Shown here one piece after another: positions 46,701 through 57,319 of a DNA stretch of 64,000 nt. Under the pieces are notes generated by a model. The model ran no database searches, was not told the DNA's origin, and worked only from the letters and a program-made list of their open reading frames with translations. The DNA is from Aotearoamyces nothofagi (taxonomy: Eukaryota > Ascomycota > Leotiomycetes > Leotiales > Tympanidaceae). Within the stretch, counting starts at the first letter, position 1, and the number at the start of each line of letters is the position of its first letter. Location of the stretch: the NCBI GenBank assembly GCA_015345905.1, contig JADDTR010000003.1, forward strand, positions 310,001 to 374,000, in the 5' to 3' direction. The position numbers were made by a program, and so were the translations under genes.

Positions 46701-48851
46701 CTATTGTTGGATATGACCGAAACCTGTCATATTATGAGGCCGGTTCTGGTTACTTGCCCCTCTCAGCAGTTTTACCTCTTCGAAAAGTTGGTTGACCTTG
46801 ATGTCGTTGGTTCTTTCAACATTCTCTAGCAGAGCAACTCTCTCAGACATCTGTTTGACCTTCTCTTCCAAGCTATTAATGTAAGCCCATACACCACGAT
46901 CTGACGCAAAAAGGTTGTTGCTGCTATCGCCACTACTACTTCCTTGTTGGTGCGGTGCACCTCTACCAGGAGCGGGTACAGACATAGGAGGTTGATACAT
47001 TGGGGTGTTTGGAGTTCCGGAATGCGTCGGCTGCCCATGTTGCCCGGCCTGCGTACCATTGGTAGCAGCCTGCTGAGCGGAAACTTGGCTCGGAAGAGTA
47101 TATCGAGATTCAGGAGGGGCCAGGCCAGAGATAGCAGGTAACTTGGGACCAGGAGGAGGTCCGTGGGGTGAGGGAAGTGACATTCCGCCTGGTGATGACC
47201 TCTCGGACTGCCTACGACCAAAGTGCTGTTGTTGAAATTGCGTCGTAAGACTTGGTGATCTTTGACGATTTATAGCTGCAGAATCGTGTCCGAGTTGGTG
47301 CGCATTCATTCCTGCTGGACTTAGAGGCTTCGGGCTCTCAGTCATTGCGCTTTGAGAGAAGATCGAAGATCCTCCGCTCCCTCCGCTTGGCACAGTAGAT
47401 GTACTCGTATTGGGACTGTGCCCACCAGTGGTACTACTGTGCTGGAGGCCTTGGGATATGCCAGGACTTCCCAGGCTATGTTCGGCGTTCGGAGGATAGA
47501 GCCCTCCTGTATTCTGGCGTTGCCTTGGGCCGCTCGGGGGATATGTACTTGGTGTGCGTACATGTGGTGTATAGCCTTCTTGGACACCATGACTTGGTCC
47601 AATGTGCTGTGCCTTTATACTAGGAAGACTGAATCTTCGTCGGTCCTCCTCAGACATGTTGCCTTCCGTGTGTTCCGTACCTTCTGCGTACATAATGCCA
47701 TCCATTCCACTATCATCTTCTCCTAAATGAGATCCTTCGTAATCATCATCACCACCGAAGCTGCCCATACTGGCTCGTCTTCCGGCACAGCCTCCCTGCC
47801 CCTTTGTATGCCTAGCGAGAGCATCGCCCCTAGCAAATTTCCGATCACATTTAGGACATATATGGGGACGTTCACCTGTGTGAAGTTTTGTATGCCGCTT
47901 GAGATCATGTAGCCTACGAAATCGCATTTGACATGTTTGACAAATATATGGTTTCTCTTGACTGTGCGTTAAGAGATGACTCTTAAGGTTGTGGTGCCGT
48001 GTGAATTCAGTTTCGCAGTACGGACATTTATGCTTCTTGTGGGAAGGAGACCTTGGCACAATCTGCGGATTTATTCCAGACATAGGTAAACTCATTCCAC
48101 GCGGTGGTGCTGGGGAAGTATCAGGCTGACTAAGAACGTTGCCAGGAAATGTGAAGGCGCGGTTTGAAGATTTCTCATCCGAATACGTATGTGCTTCGCC
48201 AAGTAATGAAGCTCTTGTATCTCTTGTTTCGGGATCATTTTGCCCCAAGGCCGTAGTAGGGCTCGCGGCTACTGTGGTGCTGGCTGTAGCTGTCTGTGCT
48301 GTACTACCCAGGCTTGCTAGGCTTGTTACACTAGCAGGGCTAGTCTCCGACTTATCATCGAAATGCGTTGGGCTCGGAATAGAGATTGCATTTGCAACTG
48401 TAGACATGCCTTCACTTAATGCCGTTGTTGCAACAGGTGCATCTTGCGGTCTACTCATGCCAGCGCCGCCGCCCGCGATCAATGATGAAAGCGCTTTGTG
48501 TCCCGGATTCTCGCTCGTTTCACTCCCCAAGGCTTTTTGTTGCTCTTCTTTTCTCCTCCGCTCGTCCTCCATGGCAGCTGCACCGGTGAGCGGTGCCGGC
48601 GAAAATCTGGGCGAAGATGTTCTACCAAATCTGGGAGACTTGGGCAATGGCGAAACAGCAAGGCCAGTGTCTGTGAAAGATGCAAGAGCCGGAGGATTTG
48701 GTGACGAATCTGGCCGGCTTCTTTTCAAAGACTTGAAGGTCACGGCAGCAGTATTAGATGCCGCTGTCCCAGATATGACAGACGTGGGAGCTGAGATGTC
48801 CCCGCTAAATGCAGGACCGGCAGAGGATGTAGGGCGTTGTTCAGATGCCAT
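46701..48851 (-). CDS. C2H2 zinc-finger transcription factor
   Basis: A single exon of 716 residues. Three adjacent fingers lie at about 274-357: KCPYCETEFTRHHNLKSHLL, then YICQTCQMRFRRLHDLKRH, then HICPKCDRKFARGDALARH, the last ending in a C2HC form (HTKGQGGC). The linkers (HSQEKPY and HTGERPH) are classical, so the array should bind DNA as a unit. The N-terminal 270 residues and the region after the fingers are serine-, proline- and glycine-rich and probably disordered. A C-terminal coiled coil (INSLEEKVKQMSERVALLENV) suggests dimerisation. The finger array is very conserved in Pezizomycotina in my memory, but I cannot name the regulator with confidence, so no symbol is given. Confidence 0.88.
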   Translation of the reverse strand: MASEQRPTSSAGPAFSGDISAPTSVISGTAASNTAAVTFKSLKRSRPDSSPNPPALASFTDTGLAVSPLPKSPRFGRTSSPRFSPAPLTGAAAMEDERRRKEEQQKALGSETSENPGHKALSSLIAGGGAGMSRPQDAPVATTALSEGMSTVANAISIPSPTHFDDKSETSPASVTSLASLGSTAQTATASTTVAASPTTALGQNDPETRDTRASLLGEAHTYSDEKSSNRAFTFPGNVLSQPDTSPAPPRGMSLPMSGINPQIVPRSPSHKKHKCPYCETEFTRHHNLKSHLLTHSQEKPYICQTCQMRFRRLHDLKRHTKLHTGERPHICPKCDRKFARGDALARHTKGQGGCAGRRASMGSFGGDDDYEGSHLGEDDSGMDGIMYAEGTEHTEGNMSEEDRRRFSLPSIKAQHIGPSHGVQEGYTPHVRTPSTYPPSGPRQRQNTGGLYPPNAEHSLGSPGISQGLQHSSTTGGHSPNTSTSTVPSGGSGGSSIFSQSAMTESPKPLSPAGMNAHQLGHDSAAINRQRSPSLTTQFQQQHFGRRQSERSSPGGMSLPSPHGPPPGPKLPAISGLAPPESRYTLPSQVSAQQAATNGTQAGQHGQPTHSGTPNTPMYQPPMSVPAPGRGAPHQQGSSSGDSSNNLFASDRGVWAYINSLEEKVKQMSERVALLENVERTNDIKVNQLFEEVKLLRGASNQNRPHNMTGFGHIQQ

Positions 48852-51800
48852 GAGGTAGGATCCTCTGGGTTTCGAGAAGCAACTAAAGAATGCTCTTTCA
48901 TGGAATTTAGCTGCAATTATGAGACTTCCGACTGAATCGCGCTGGATGTTAGCAATTCATCGTCGAGCGCAGTTTGACATGAAGTAACTCGAGTGGCAAC
49001 GAGCAGGACGGTCGCCCACGCCTGTCGTTTACGTTGAAAAACCTGTACTGATCTGCTATTCCTACGTGCCTTTATATTCTCGTGTTCGTCTTATGTTGTA
49101 ATTTCTCGAACGGTACTCAGAATCGCGAGACGCAGGCTTTCGCAAACTATGAGGCCAATGATTAGCTCCGAATATCAACCTCAACGAAGTAACAGGGAAG
49201 AACATACTACGAAGCCTGTACAGTGACAGGTACAAGTGGTTGTGTTGGTCAATGTCGCAACAACAGATCATGGAGTTGCGAGAGATCAATGGGCGGTTTA
49301 GAGGGAAAGTTTACAGCTTGATTGTGTTGTCACGTCAAGCTGAAGGGCTACTTGGGGCGCAAAGCGAGAGCCGGTTGAGTGACGCTGCTCGGTGTTCTGC
49401 GCTGCGCCACACATCACTAAAAGTATTACGGCACGCTACTCTGTACGTACACTCGCCTGCAACGCTGTGAACGCCCACTACCCTGGCATTGATGTGGTTA
49501 CAGGCCAGCAAACAAAGGCCACTCGAGCAACGCATGTTACTAGGATTTATAATTCGATCTAAAGTATCCGGATGTTCGTCGTCCCTTTTGATGGGCGGTT
49601 TGTCTTGGAGCCACACACAGATCACAGGTGCTCCTGTGCTGCCTTGCAATAGGAGCTATATCTAGATGCTTGTTACTCGAGCAGAGAACAACAATGAGCA
49701 AGGCAAGAGTCAAGGGTAAGGTATTTTGATCAGGAGGAATGGGATTCGCGAGTCTGGTGCCTACAGCTCCCCTACGATTGCCTCTGCGGGAGCCCTTGAG
49801 TACATCCTACGAGCATGCGCAGGGTCAAACTGGAGCTGACAGGTCTTACAAAGATACATTCATCCTCTCTGTTCCCACCATTGCCGTCAGCACAAAGAGC
49901 CCAGGCATCAAATCCGCAAATCCGGAAATCCGATGCCAATCGCAAGTTTTGAGGTAAACTGGCAGTAGACAGTGGTAGCCCGGGCCATTGAGCTCCAACG
50001 CAGCATAGAAACCAAGCTGCGACTACTGGATATGGCGGATAATGTGTGCATCTCCTCCTAGCACATCCTTATTGAGCGTAAGCGGCCGTCCAGTGCTCGA
50101 TTTTGGGTTACGTTGTTGGCAGGGTCCCAGGAAAGGCATCGGCCCATTCTGCCATTCCCTGGCCGCGCAGGCTTGCTGGCTCGACTCGGCAGTCGGAAGT
50201 GTGGTGTGTCCGGGTGTGGAGAGAGCTGGGTGCTCCTTACTTACCGTACGTACGGGTGCTCTGCACTAGAGAATCACGCTGTAGGGAGAAGACAATAAGA
50301 CCGTGTCGACGCTGAATTGTTTTCGAATCGCCTCACACGCCTCACGCCTCATACGCCTCACACGCCTCACACGCCTCACACGCCTCAGCCTTGAAATAGC
50401 CGGAAGCTGGCAATGGGAAAGGATTGGCTGGTGCGGCCAGTTCAGCACAAGAATTCAGCTCGCCTGAGCCATCACCGGGGGCCATTAACTAGCATGAATA
50501 GAACAGAACGGCTGCCACGCATGCCACATATGAACGGACATTCCGCTCAGCCACGGCTGTCAGATACAATCACTACAGCCGGTCGAGGCTAAGCTCAAAA
50601 TTGAAGGCACACTTTGGCAACTTTCAATAAACCACTGTATTGCAACTGTCGTATCACAACAACAGCTTTGGTTTATCTTCCTTAAATTAGTATAGACAGA
50701 ACTGCTTCTAAATCTCTCGTGAAAGTTTCAGAAAATTATCCCGTCATTTCCTGTGGTACTTTCAGGCACAGTAAGCAAGCGAGGCATCATGGACACCTCT
50801 TTCAGCCTTAACAAGCATACTCGGTACAACTTACCCTCGACGGGAGCTTGCTGCGCTCCCTGCAGAGTCCTTCGTGTGAGGTGTCTCCCTATCCGCGCCC
50901 CCATTATTTCACTATCAGCCAAACAGGTTTCCCATCCAAGGTGGATCCCTTGATTCGGGATGACGCTCTAGCGACGACAAGATAACTTCCATGATAATCT
51001 TCTCTACATATCAGCACTCGTACTTTACTGGCGCGCCTGGGATGCACTTGTGATTAGAAAATTACGAGATCTCAGATATTCGATAGTTGCGCGGACGGAG
51101 TACTGGATACGCCGGAGGGTTAGTCCGTAGGTGATCATGGCGCCTCGCCATCTCGCTGTCTTTCCTTCGAGCTTGGAGCTTTCGAGCTGGGTGGAGAGGT
51201 GATTCGGCACTTCGGAGGCCGAGAAGATTGGTGCTAACCTCGGGAGTTGGCGGGGGCGGCATCACTACCAGGTACTGTACAGAGGTACCTCCACGATCCA
51301 TTGTGAGGTCGAAATGGGGTAGTGGTGTAATCATTATCGCTTTTACTGCTTTGTATCGCCCCGGAAAACTGCGAGGTGGCCTCGGTATCGGCCTCCTGTC
51401 AAGTGTCGACCCAATTATTCGTACACCAGTGCTAAAGATCTTACCCGGGAAAGCCCCTTGGAAACCTTCCAAACTTCCAGAGAGCGAAGGGTGCGGGTTT
51501 TTAGTAGCGTGACTGTCCCGTACCATTTCAGTGGGACATCCGTTGGGCGATCTTACTTTTTGTAGTTTAGTCGGTCCAAAATCGTACCTGAAGCTCAGAG
51601 GCCAGACGAACCTTGTGAGCCAATAACGCAAGCTCTTCGAGCCTTTGAGGTTTCTCGAATCAATCGAGTACTTTTCTATACTATTGTGAAGTATGAAATA
51701 TCATTTAGAATCATACGTACACTATACAAATATTTATGATCTACTTTGAAGCTACCCAATATCTATTCCATTCTGAAGATACTACGAAGGCTTCTGTAAA

Positions 51801-52087
51801 CCATAGTATATTAGGAATTGGAATACATCAATAAAAAAGATCGCTAAATATATTTAACTTATAGGGGTATGAAAATTAAATATAGAAGACTTGCACAAAT
51901 ACTTTCTCGGTATTAATATTCACGAGATCATAAAACAATATCAGCTACTATCTAATCTTCATATAACAAATGTCTCATCAAGTTCTAATTTCTAACCATC
52001 GTTTCATATTCATCTATTGCCAGTCACTGTAAACCCAAGCAGTATTTACTTCTATACCTACCTGATCATTGAAAGGGCGAATATGTA
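48852..52087. other. 3.2-kb intergenic region
   Basis: The left part is the promoter of the C2H2 gene. A 10-bp minisatellite lies at 50328-50388. A 189-codon open frame on the minus strand (51631 to 51062) and an opposite 94-codon frame over the same bases are unrecognised; neither shows a known motif and I do not call them. From about 51.66 to 52.02 kb the DNA turns AT-rich. No repeat family is recognised there. Confidence 0.5.
50328..50388. repeat. 10-bp minisatellite (CACACGCCTC)n
   Basis: Six units, one CACGCCTCATA variant, in non-coding DNA. Confidence 0.85.
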
Positions 52088-54357
52088 TCATTGCTCCATG
52101 ATGACTGCTAAGCCTTTCCAGAAATCACACCTATCCAATTCGTCATCTGTGACAATCTCCATATCCGTAGCATTGGTCTCTAGCACGATCCTTTTCTTCT
52201 CCTGTCCAAAAGCGTCCCAGCTAGGCGCACTGGAGGACTTGTAACGATTTGGGTTTAGATCTCTGACAAACGAGATAAAGTAGCCCATCAACACTGGCAC
52301 AATGGGCGCATTATACGTCTCGAAGCTTGATCCAATGCCGCCTGCGAACCCGACACCAAATACCGCCGGGGTCTCAAAGGTGTGCGGAACACCAAGTCCC
52401 GCCGCGATATTGTCGGCATCTTGGACATTGAAGCGATATGACCAGATTTCGTTTGGAGATGAATTATCTCTATAAGACTGAGCAATGCTAATACCAGGAC
52501 ATATGAACGTGCTTTCGCCGTACGCAGCGGCTACAGATGGAAAGTAGCTGGCGTGAGCGGGAAGAGGAGCCATGAGCGGGTACATGGCATTGATCTCATT
52601 AGTGTGATTTGTCGTCAGATGAGGATAATTGTCGACCAAAAATGTTGCGACTTCTTCAGAAGATGTAGCATCATCTACAAAGTATGTCCCTTGTACACTG
52701 CAGTCAGTACCAATTTGAGGGGTCCGGGTTCAAGGGACATATCATTTGTATCGGCTCCAACCATGATTGGAACTTTGACCACTTTTCCTTCCATCAAGGA
52801 TACGTAGGAGTGGTCTTGGAGAAAATTGCCATCTATACAAGGCGTGAAGTAGAATCTGGGTGGGTTCGTTCGGCCTGGGTACGAGGAAGGTATGTTGGCA
52901 GCTTGAAGAGCAACCGTGTCTTTCTCTCGTAAGCATGCCAGTTCATCTTTCAACCCAGAACATCCGACATTGCTTGCAAACAGATCAAACTGCCACTCTA
53001 GTTCGGAGATCTGTGGTTGCGTTGGAAAGAATACCGATTCACCGATAGCCCCATGGAACAACCCATCATCTCGGCCACCATAAGCAGTGAGATGTAAAGC
53101 CAAAGATCCTGCACCAGCACTAACACCATGCGCAACTACACGATTTGGGTCGCCGCCGAACTACTAAATATGTCAGCATCATTTCAGAGCCCTGCGCTGA
53201 AATGCATCAAGAGTGTTCACAATGAGAGGTGGTCAGCTGTCTAAAACGTAGATTGCCTGGGAAAACCTGTTTCATACGGTTATAAACAAGGATATGGGTA
53301 TTAACTTCCACATACGACCATAGATTCAAGAGAACTGGGCATCCCGTCCGCTCTGCCTTACATAAGCTTGAAATCGGCAGATTAGTAGTTGGGTGGGTGA
53401 CCACCAGCGAATACCTGCTGTTGTATGTTTTTTTTGCTCCTCCCCTTTCTTTTTGGTGGGGCGTTCTCCTCATCCTCTTAAATCTTGCCGTACAATTACA
53501 CTTGCATATCATTTTGCCAACTCGTTTCGAGTTGTGGCATTGGTCAAGAGATTGAATTGCGGATGAAGAGAACCAATAGCGAAAGTTGGCCAAAGGCGAA
53601 GTGCCGGGACATGGGTAATTAAAGAAAAGACCAAACTGACACGAAATATATGTTGTTGAACCCATTCAAGAGCTTTCCTTTGATCTAGAAGCCCTACATT
53701 GAGCTCGCCATTCTGTTTGATCTTGCTACTGGCTAGAAATCCATACGCACCAACCCGATAATTAAAGTTGACGAAGATTATATTTCTGTCAGATTTCTCA
53801 ACAACTTCTGAGCCATTATAGTTCTCATTTGTTTCAGTGAGATAGCCTGCGTTTCAATAAGATTAGAGTACAGTAGTTGAGAATTTTAGACTGCTTACCT
53901 CCCCCTGGTATGAAAACCCATACTGGCAGCTTCGAATCAGCTGTGGCGTTAGCAGGGGCCCAGACATTGAGATACAGACAGTCTTCTGATTCTGTCCTTG
54001 AGGGATACTCTGAAAGAAAGCCAAGGCATATTGGACCAAACTAGGATAGTGTTAGGGGGATTTGATATTGGGCATAGAACCATCACATACAGCGGTAGCG
54101 TCTATAATCCCCTTACGAGGTACTGGATCCTCAGGCTTCCTCCAACGCAAATCGCCAAGAGGCGGTGCTGCATACCTTATACCCAGGTATTGGTTAACAT
54201 CGTTTGACAAAGGGGTACCTTGGTATGTCGAGTATCCTAGATTGACTCGTGCAGAGTCGGAATGTAGAGTCCCCACGCGTCCGACATCGCGTGACGACGG
54301 CAACAGGAATAACGCAGCAGCAATGGCCGCTATAACCGAAAACACGAAGCTGTACAT
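52088..54357 (-). CDS. Secreted type-B carboxylesterase/lipase, probably damaged
   Basis: Five exons: 54357-54091, 54040-53899, 53846-53641, 53160-52743 and 52689-52088 (544 residues if the last intron is removed). A signal peptide, [19 protein letters not shown], starts the protein. Family blocks follow: [35 protein letters not shown] (oxyanion hole), [12 protein letters not shown], and [17 protein letters not shown] across the third intron. The nucleophile elbow is GVSAGAG (Ser about 219; usually GESAGG), and the C-terminal histidine is in [12 protein letters not shown]. Two things are odd. The third intron is 480 bp and contains a 5S rRNA gene on the opposite strand. The last intron keeps a branch point (TACTGAC) and an ACAAG acceptor, but its donor is ATATGT instead of GTATGT, and the catalytic acid usually found in a DEGT motif is not visible at that joint. 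The gene may therefore be a recent pseudogene. Confidence 0.8.
53310..53429 (+). rRNA. 5S ribosomal RNA gene inside a carboxylesterase intron
   Basis: A 120-base match to fungal 5S rRNA. It starts ACATACGACCATAG, has the GAACTGGGCATCCCGTCCGC block and the GGCAGATTAGTAGTTGGGTG and GGTGACCACCAGCGAAT internal control segments, and ends TGTTGTATGTTT so that the two ends pair. A T-run directly after (53428-53436) is a Pol III terminator. Two segments differ from the usual sequence, ATTCAAG near 53322 and CTTGAAAT near 53367, and they are complementary to each other, so helix pairing is kept. Dispersed single 5S genes are normal in Pezizomycotina. This copy lies antisense within the third intron (53161-53640) of the esterase gene. 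Confidence 0.93.
53428..53436 (+). terminator. Pol III oligo-T terminator of the 5S gene
   Basis: An uninterrupted T run immediately after the 5S 3' end. Confidence 0.8.
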
Positions 54358-55033
54358 ATTAGAAGAGTGTTTCAAGTCATGCGTGTTGGACCTACATTGC
54401 AATAAGAATATGTACAGCATGCCCTATGTCCTTTAATAACCGCTTCATTACCGTTGTACCCTTTGGGAGCTTCTCCAAATCATTAGTAATTAACCGTCAG
54501 TTGCACTGCCAATATCCGACGGGTATTATCTGTTGGGGTACCCTTTCAACATCCCTCGGCCCTGAATTATATTGTCTGCATATTCAGGGCCTAAAGATTG
54601 AGAGAATATATGTTGATATCCTCACGCCTTTGTTCTTATCTACCTTTGTTCGCGACGTCGCGGCAACATCCATGCTACAGTAAGTAGGGTTGGGAGTAGA
54701 CGCCTTCTCACCTTATTAGCCGTCCTCGTCTAGCGACCCCAGCTCTTTGACCGGTCTCAAACGGAGAACATGATCTGCAAATGGTAAAGATCATCAATAT
54801 AATTGTACAGCAATTACTGCATCTGATGACAATTAACACAAAGATGCTTCCAGTTAATAGGAAGAGGTCTAAGGCCTAGTACAGCATATAATTTATATAT
54901 TATGCAGGAAGCGAGCATCAAGCTCGCACCGGGCCACGGTCATTTGAGTGTACAAAGTAGCATCTCCTTAGGCATATCTGACCGAAGCAGTTTTCCTTTG
55001 CAACAATGAGTTGGGTGGAGTGAGCCAGAGAGC
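54358..55033. other. Carboxylesterase upstream flank and STK19-like 3' flank
   Basis: AT-rich interval between two minus-strand genes. It should include the esterase promoter. Nothing else is recognised. Confidence 0.5.
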
Positions 55034-56215
55034 CTAAATTGCCCGAACGCCTCGTCCGACGCTTCGAGTCTCAAAGACTTCTACCATACCTGCCCCGACA
55101 CATTCTTCTAGGACCCATTCGAAGCTGATTCCATAAAATTGTTTCCATCTTCTTGTCCTTCCCGGTAAGACACCTATAAAATCCCCTCTATTATGTTTTG
55201 CCTTACTAGCAGCGTCATCGCCAGCTATTCCGCCTTCCCATCGTTCCTTTAAAGAACTCTCCACTGCCTCACGAAACCTGGACTTGGAAATAATAGATAT
55301 AAGATGAGCACGAGCGCTCATCAACAATTTGAGAAATGGCCCAGTGGAAGGGAGAGCGAGAGTGTAGTCACCAGAACCAGAGAGGGACTGGAAACCACCT
55401 CCGCTGCCGCCAGCAGCATGTACGGCCCCTTCACCACCGACGGCAGCCAGCGAGCCAGATGCGGCTTTTGATATACTGTTTAGAGATGTCAACGTGCCCC
55501 GCGAACCATCCCCGGGGCGGGAAAATACATCGGTGGAAGACCAGCTTGGGCTGGAGGCGGTCAGAAACCCTGCATGTATCAGCGCTTTCGCATCTGTAGC
55601 AGCAATTCTACTTCCAGGTATTTTAATTGCCGTCCTCAACTCTCGTAGTAATCTTATGAAACTCTCCTTAACATTTTCGCTCAAAGCCTCGGTGTGTCTT
55701 ATCATCCCCTCCAGGTCATTCACCAGGATCAGTGCCTCTCCCATTCCACCTCGCCCAGGCACCACGATCTTCCTAATAGCCCCACCGCTGATAAGCTCAG
55801 CTATTTCTCTCTCGACTGTAGTTGGCGAATTTAACAGAGCTTGCACATGTGCCACTGTTACAATGGGGGGTAAGGCTCGTCTGAAATTCAACACTTCAGC
55901 TATGCGCGTCGAGCTCATACCTAAACTCTGCTGTAGAACAGGACTGAACATCTGCCCTTTAATATACTGTATCGCCTGAGCGACATCTCGCAGTGTGAGA
56001 TCAGTGGCAAGTGCTTTCACAAGTCCCAAATCGTCCAAGCGTTCGTCGAAAAAGTCTTCATCTCCATTAACTTCTATCTTCGCCCTCGATCTTTGTATTG
56101 GTTTTCGACGTGGTAGAGATGCGAATGGTGATACTGCTGAAGAGCTCCGTTTGAGTGTTGGTGGTTTTCGTTTCTTGATACGACTAGAATGTGCAGCACT
56201 GAAGCGCAAAGACAT
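55034..56215 (-). CDS. STK19-family winged-helix protein
   Basis: A single exon of 393 residues, starting MSLRFSAAHSSRIKKRKPP with a basic, nuclear-signal-like N terminus. The order of segments fits the Stk19 family: LPPIVTVAHVQALLNSPTTVEREIAELISGGAIRKIVVPGRG (winged-helix unit), the central LRELRTAIKIPGSRI with DAKALIHAGFLT, and a C-terminal unit FEWVLEECVGAGMVEVFET. Human STK19 was once described as a kinase but is a DNA-binding winged-helix protein acting in transcription-coupled nucleotide excision repair. No kinase motifs are seen here. A glycine/serine-rich insert at about 245-285 is probably a loop. The gene shares a 267-bp divergent promoter with the phosphoglycerate-mutase-like gene. 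Confidence 0.82.
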   Translation of the reverse strand: MSLRFSAAHSSRIKKRKPPTLKRSSSAVSPFASLPRRKPIQRSRAKIEVNGDEDFFDERLDDLGLVKALATDLTLRDVAQAIQYIKGQMFSPVLQQSLGMSSTRIAEVLNFRRALPPIVTVAHVQALLNSPTTVEREIAELISGGAIRKIVVPGRGGMGEALILVNDLEGMIRHTEALSENVKESFIRLLRELRTAIKIPGSRIAATDAKALIHAGFLTASSPSWSSTDVFSRPGDGSRGTLTSLNSISKAASGSLAAVGGEGAVHAAGGSGGGFQSLSGSGDYTLALPSTGPFLKLLMSARAHLISIISKSRFREAVESSLKERWEGGIAGDDAASKAKHNRGDFIGVLPGRTRRWKQFYGISFEWVLEECVGAGMVEVFETRSVGRGVRAI

Positions 56216-56482
56216 GCTCGCGAGGTCAAGGCGGCTGATGACGAGTAAGTATTACGCTAGAAATATACTGTAGCATCTGGTTCAGAGGTGAGAAACCATA
56301 TTAGGTGTATGAGCAAATAGTGTTTAGATTCTTTGGACTTATAGACCCTGATATGTCTGACTAAAGAGGCCCGGCCGCCGGAACAGGATTTCAGGGTTCG
56401 CACATACATTAATCCGCTGCCAAAGCATCGTCAATGAACGCTTATCGTATGGGCGCCGATTACCAGGAACGCACCCGAAACC
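56216..56482. promoter_or_regulatory. Divergent promoter of the STK19-like and phosphatase genes
   Basis: A 267-bp interval between start codons on opposite strands. No specific site is recognised. Confidence 0.6.
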
Positions 56483-57319
56483 ATGGCTCCTACAGTTATT
56501 CTAATAAGACACGCTCAGGCGGAACATAGTAAGTGAGACACTAATATGCCAGTTAATTAGATTAACTAATGTGAAACTAGACGTAGCTAATAAGTACCCC
56601 CATATTGCCTTTCGAACTTTTTCTAACGGACCTTACAAGATTACAGCCTTCACGATCCAGCCCTCACACAACTTGGCTTTCAACTGCAATGTCAGGAATT
56701 AAAGGACTACCTCCAAAATGAGCTTCCTCTCGCCCAGAAAATCGACCTTATAGTCATAAGTCCTATGCGACGTACACTTCAAACTGCTCAGCAGTCTCTA
56801 GGTTGGCTGATGGATAGAGGAGTACAAGTGCACCTCCGCTCTGAATGGCAAGAGAACTCGGACAAGCCATGCGATACTGGAACTCCAATATCGGCTATAC
56901 AGAAGGAGTGGCCACAGTTCGACTGGTCTACTGTTGACCCAGCATATCCATCGAAGACAGGACTATATGAATTCTCGAAAGAGGGGTTGACACGAAGAGG
57001 AATAGAAGCAAGGAGGTGGCTACGGAATAGGCCTGAAAAGGTCATCGCTGTTGTATCGCACTCTGGATTTCTACGTGTTGGGGTAAGCTACCGCAAATAT
57101 GAAAATGCGGATTTCAGGATATTTGAGTTTGCAGAAGGTTATGACGACGTTGGAGGTCGACTAATCGAACACGAGTTCACTGACAAGAAAGGCGGTGGAT
57201 TGGGAAAGAGCCCAAAAGGAACATTTGGATGGGAATCTCAGGACTTCCCAAGTGGTTCAGGAGCAGATGCCAAAGAAGCAGTGGTTGAAGAAAACCCTGA
57301 AGAGCTTGAGGAGAGCTGA
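56483..57319 (+). CDS. Phosphoglycerate-mutase family histidine phosphatase
   Basis: Three exons, 56483-56528, 56581-56593 and 56647-57319, give 243 residues. The middle exon is only 13 bases. Exon 1 carries the catalytic motif ILIRHAQAEH (nucleophile His in RHA). After splicing the sequence reads HNVANN/LHDPALTQLGFQ, which restores the family's HN...DPxLTxxG pattern. Later motifs are VISPMRRTLQTAQ and the second catalytic histidine in AVVSHSGFLRVG. Fungal proteins of this group are annotated as phosphoglycerate mutase-like or Pmu1-type phosphatases; the substrate is not predictable. The donor sites are GTAAGT and GTACCC, the latter weak, so the second intron's boundaries are chosen on frame and family sequence. 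Confidence 0.85.

Noticed and set aside
51062-51631. 189-codon minus-strand open frame
   Set aside because: No known motif, and an opposite 94-codon frame covers the same bases. Evidence is too weak to call a gene.
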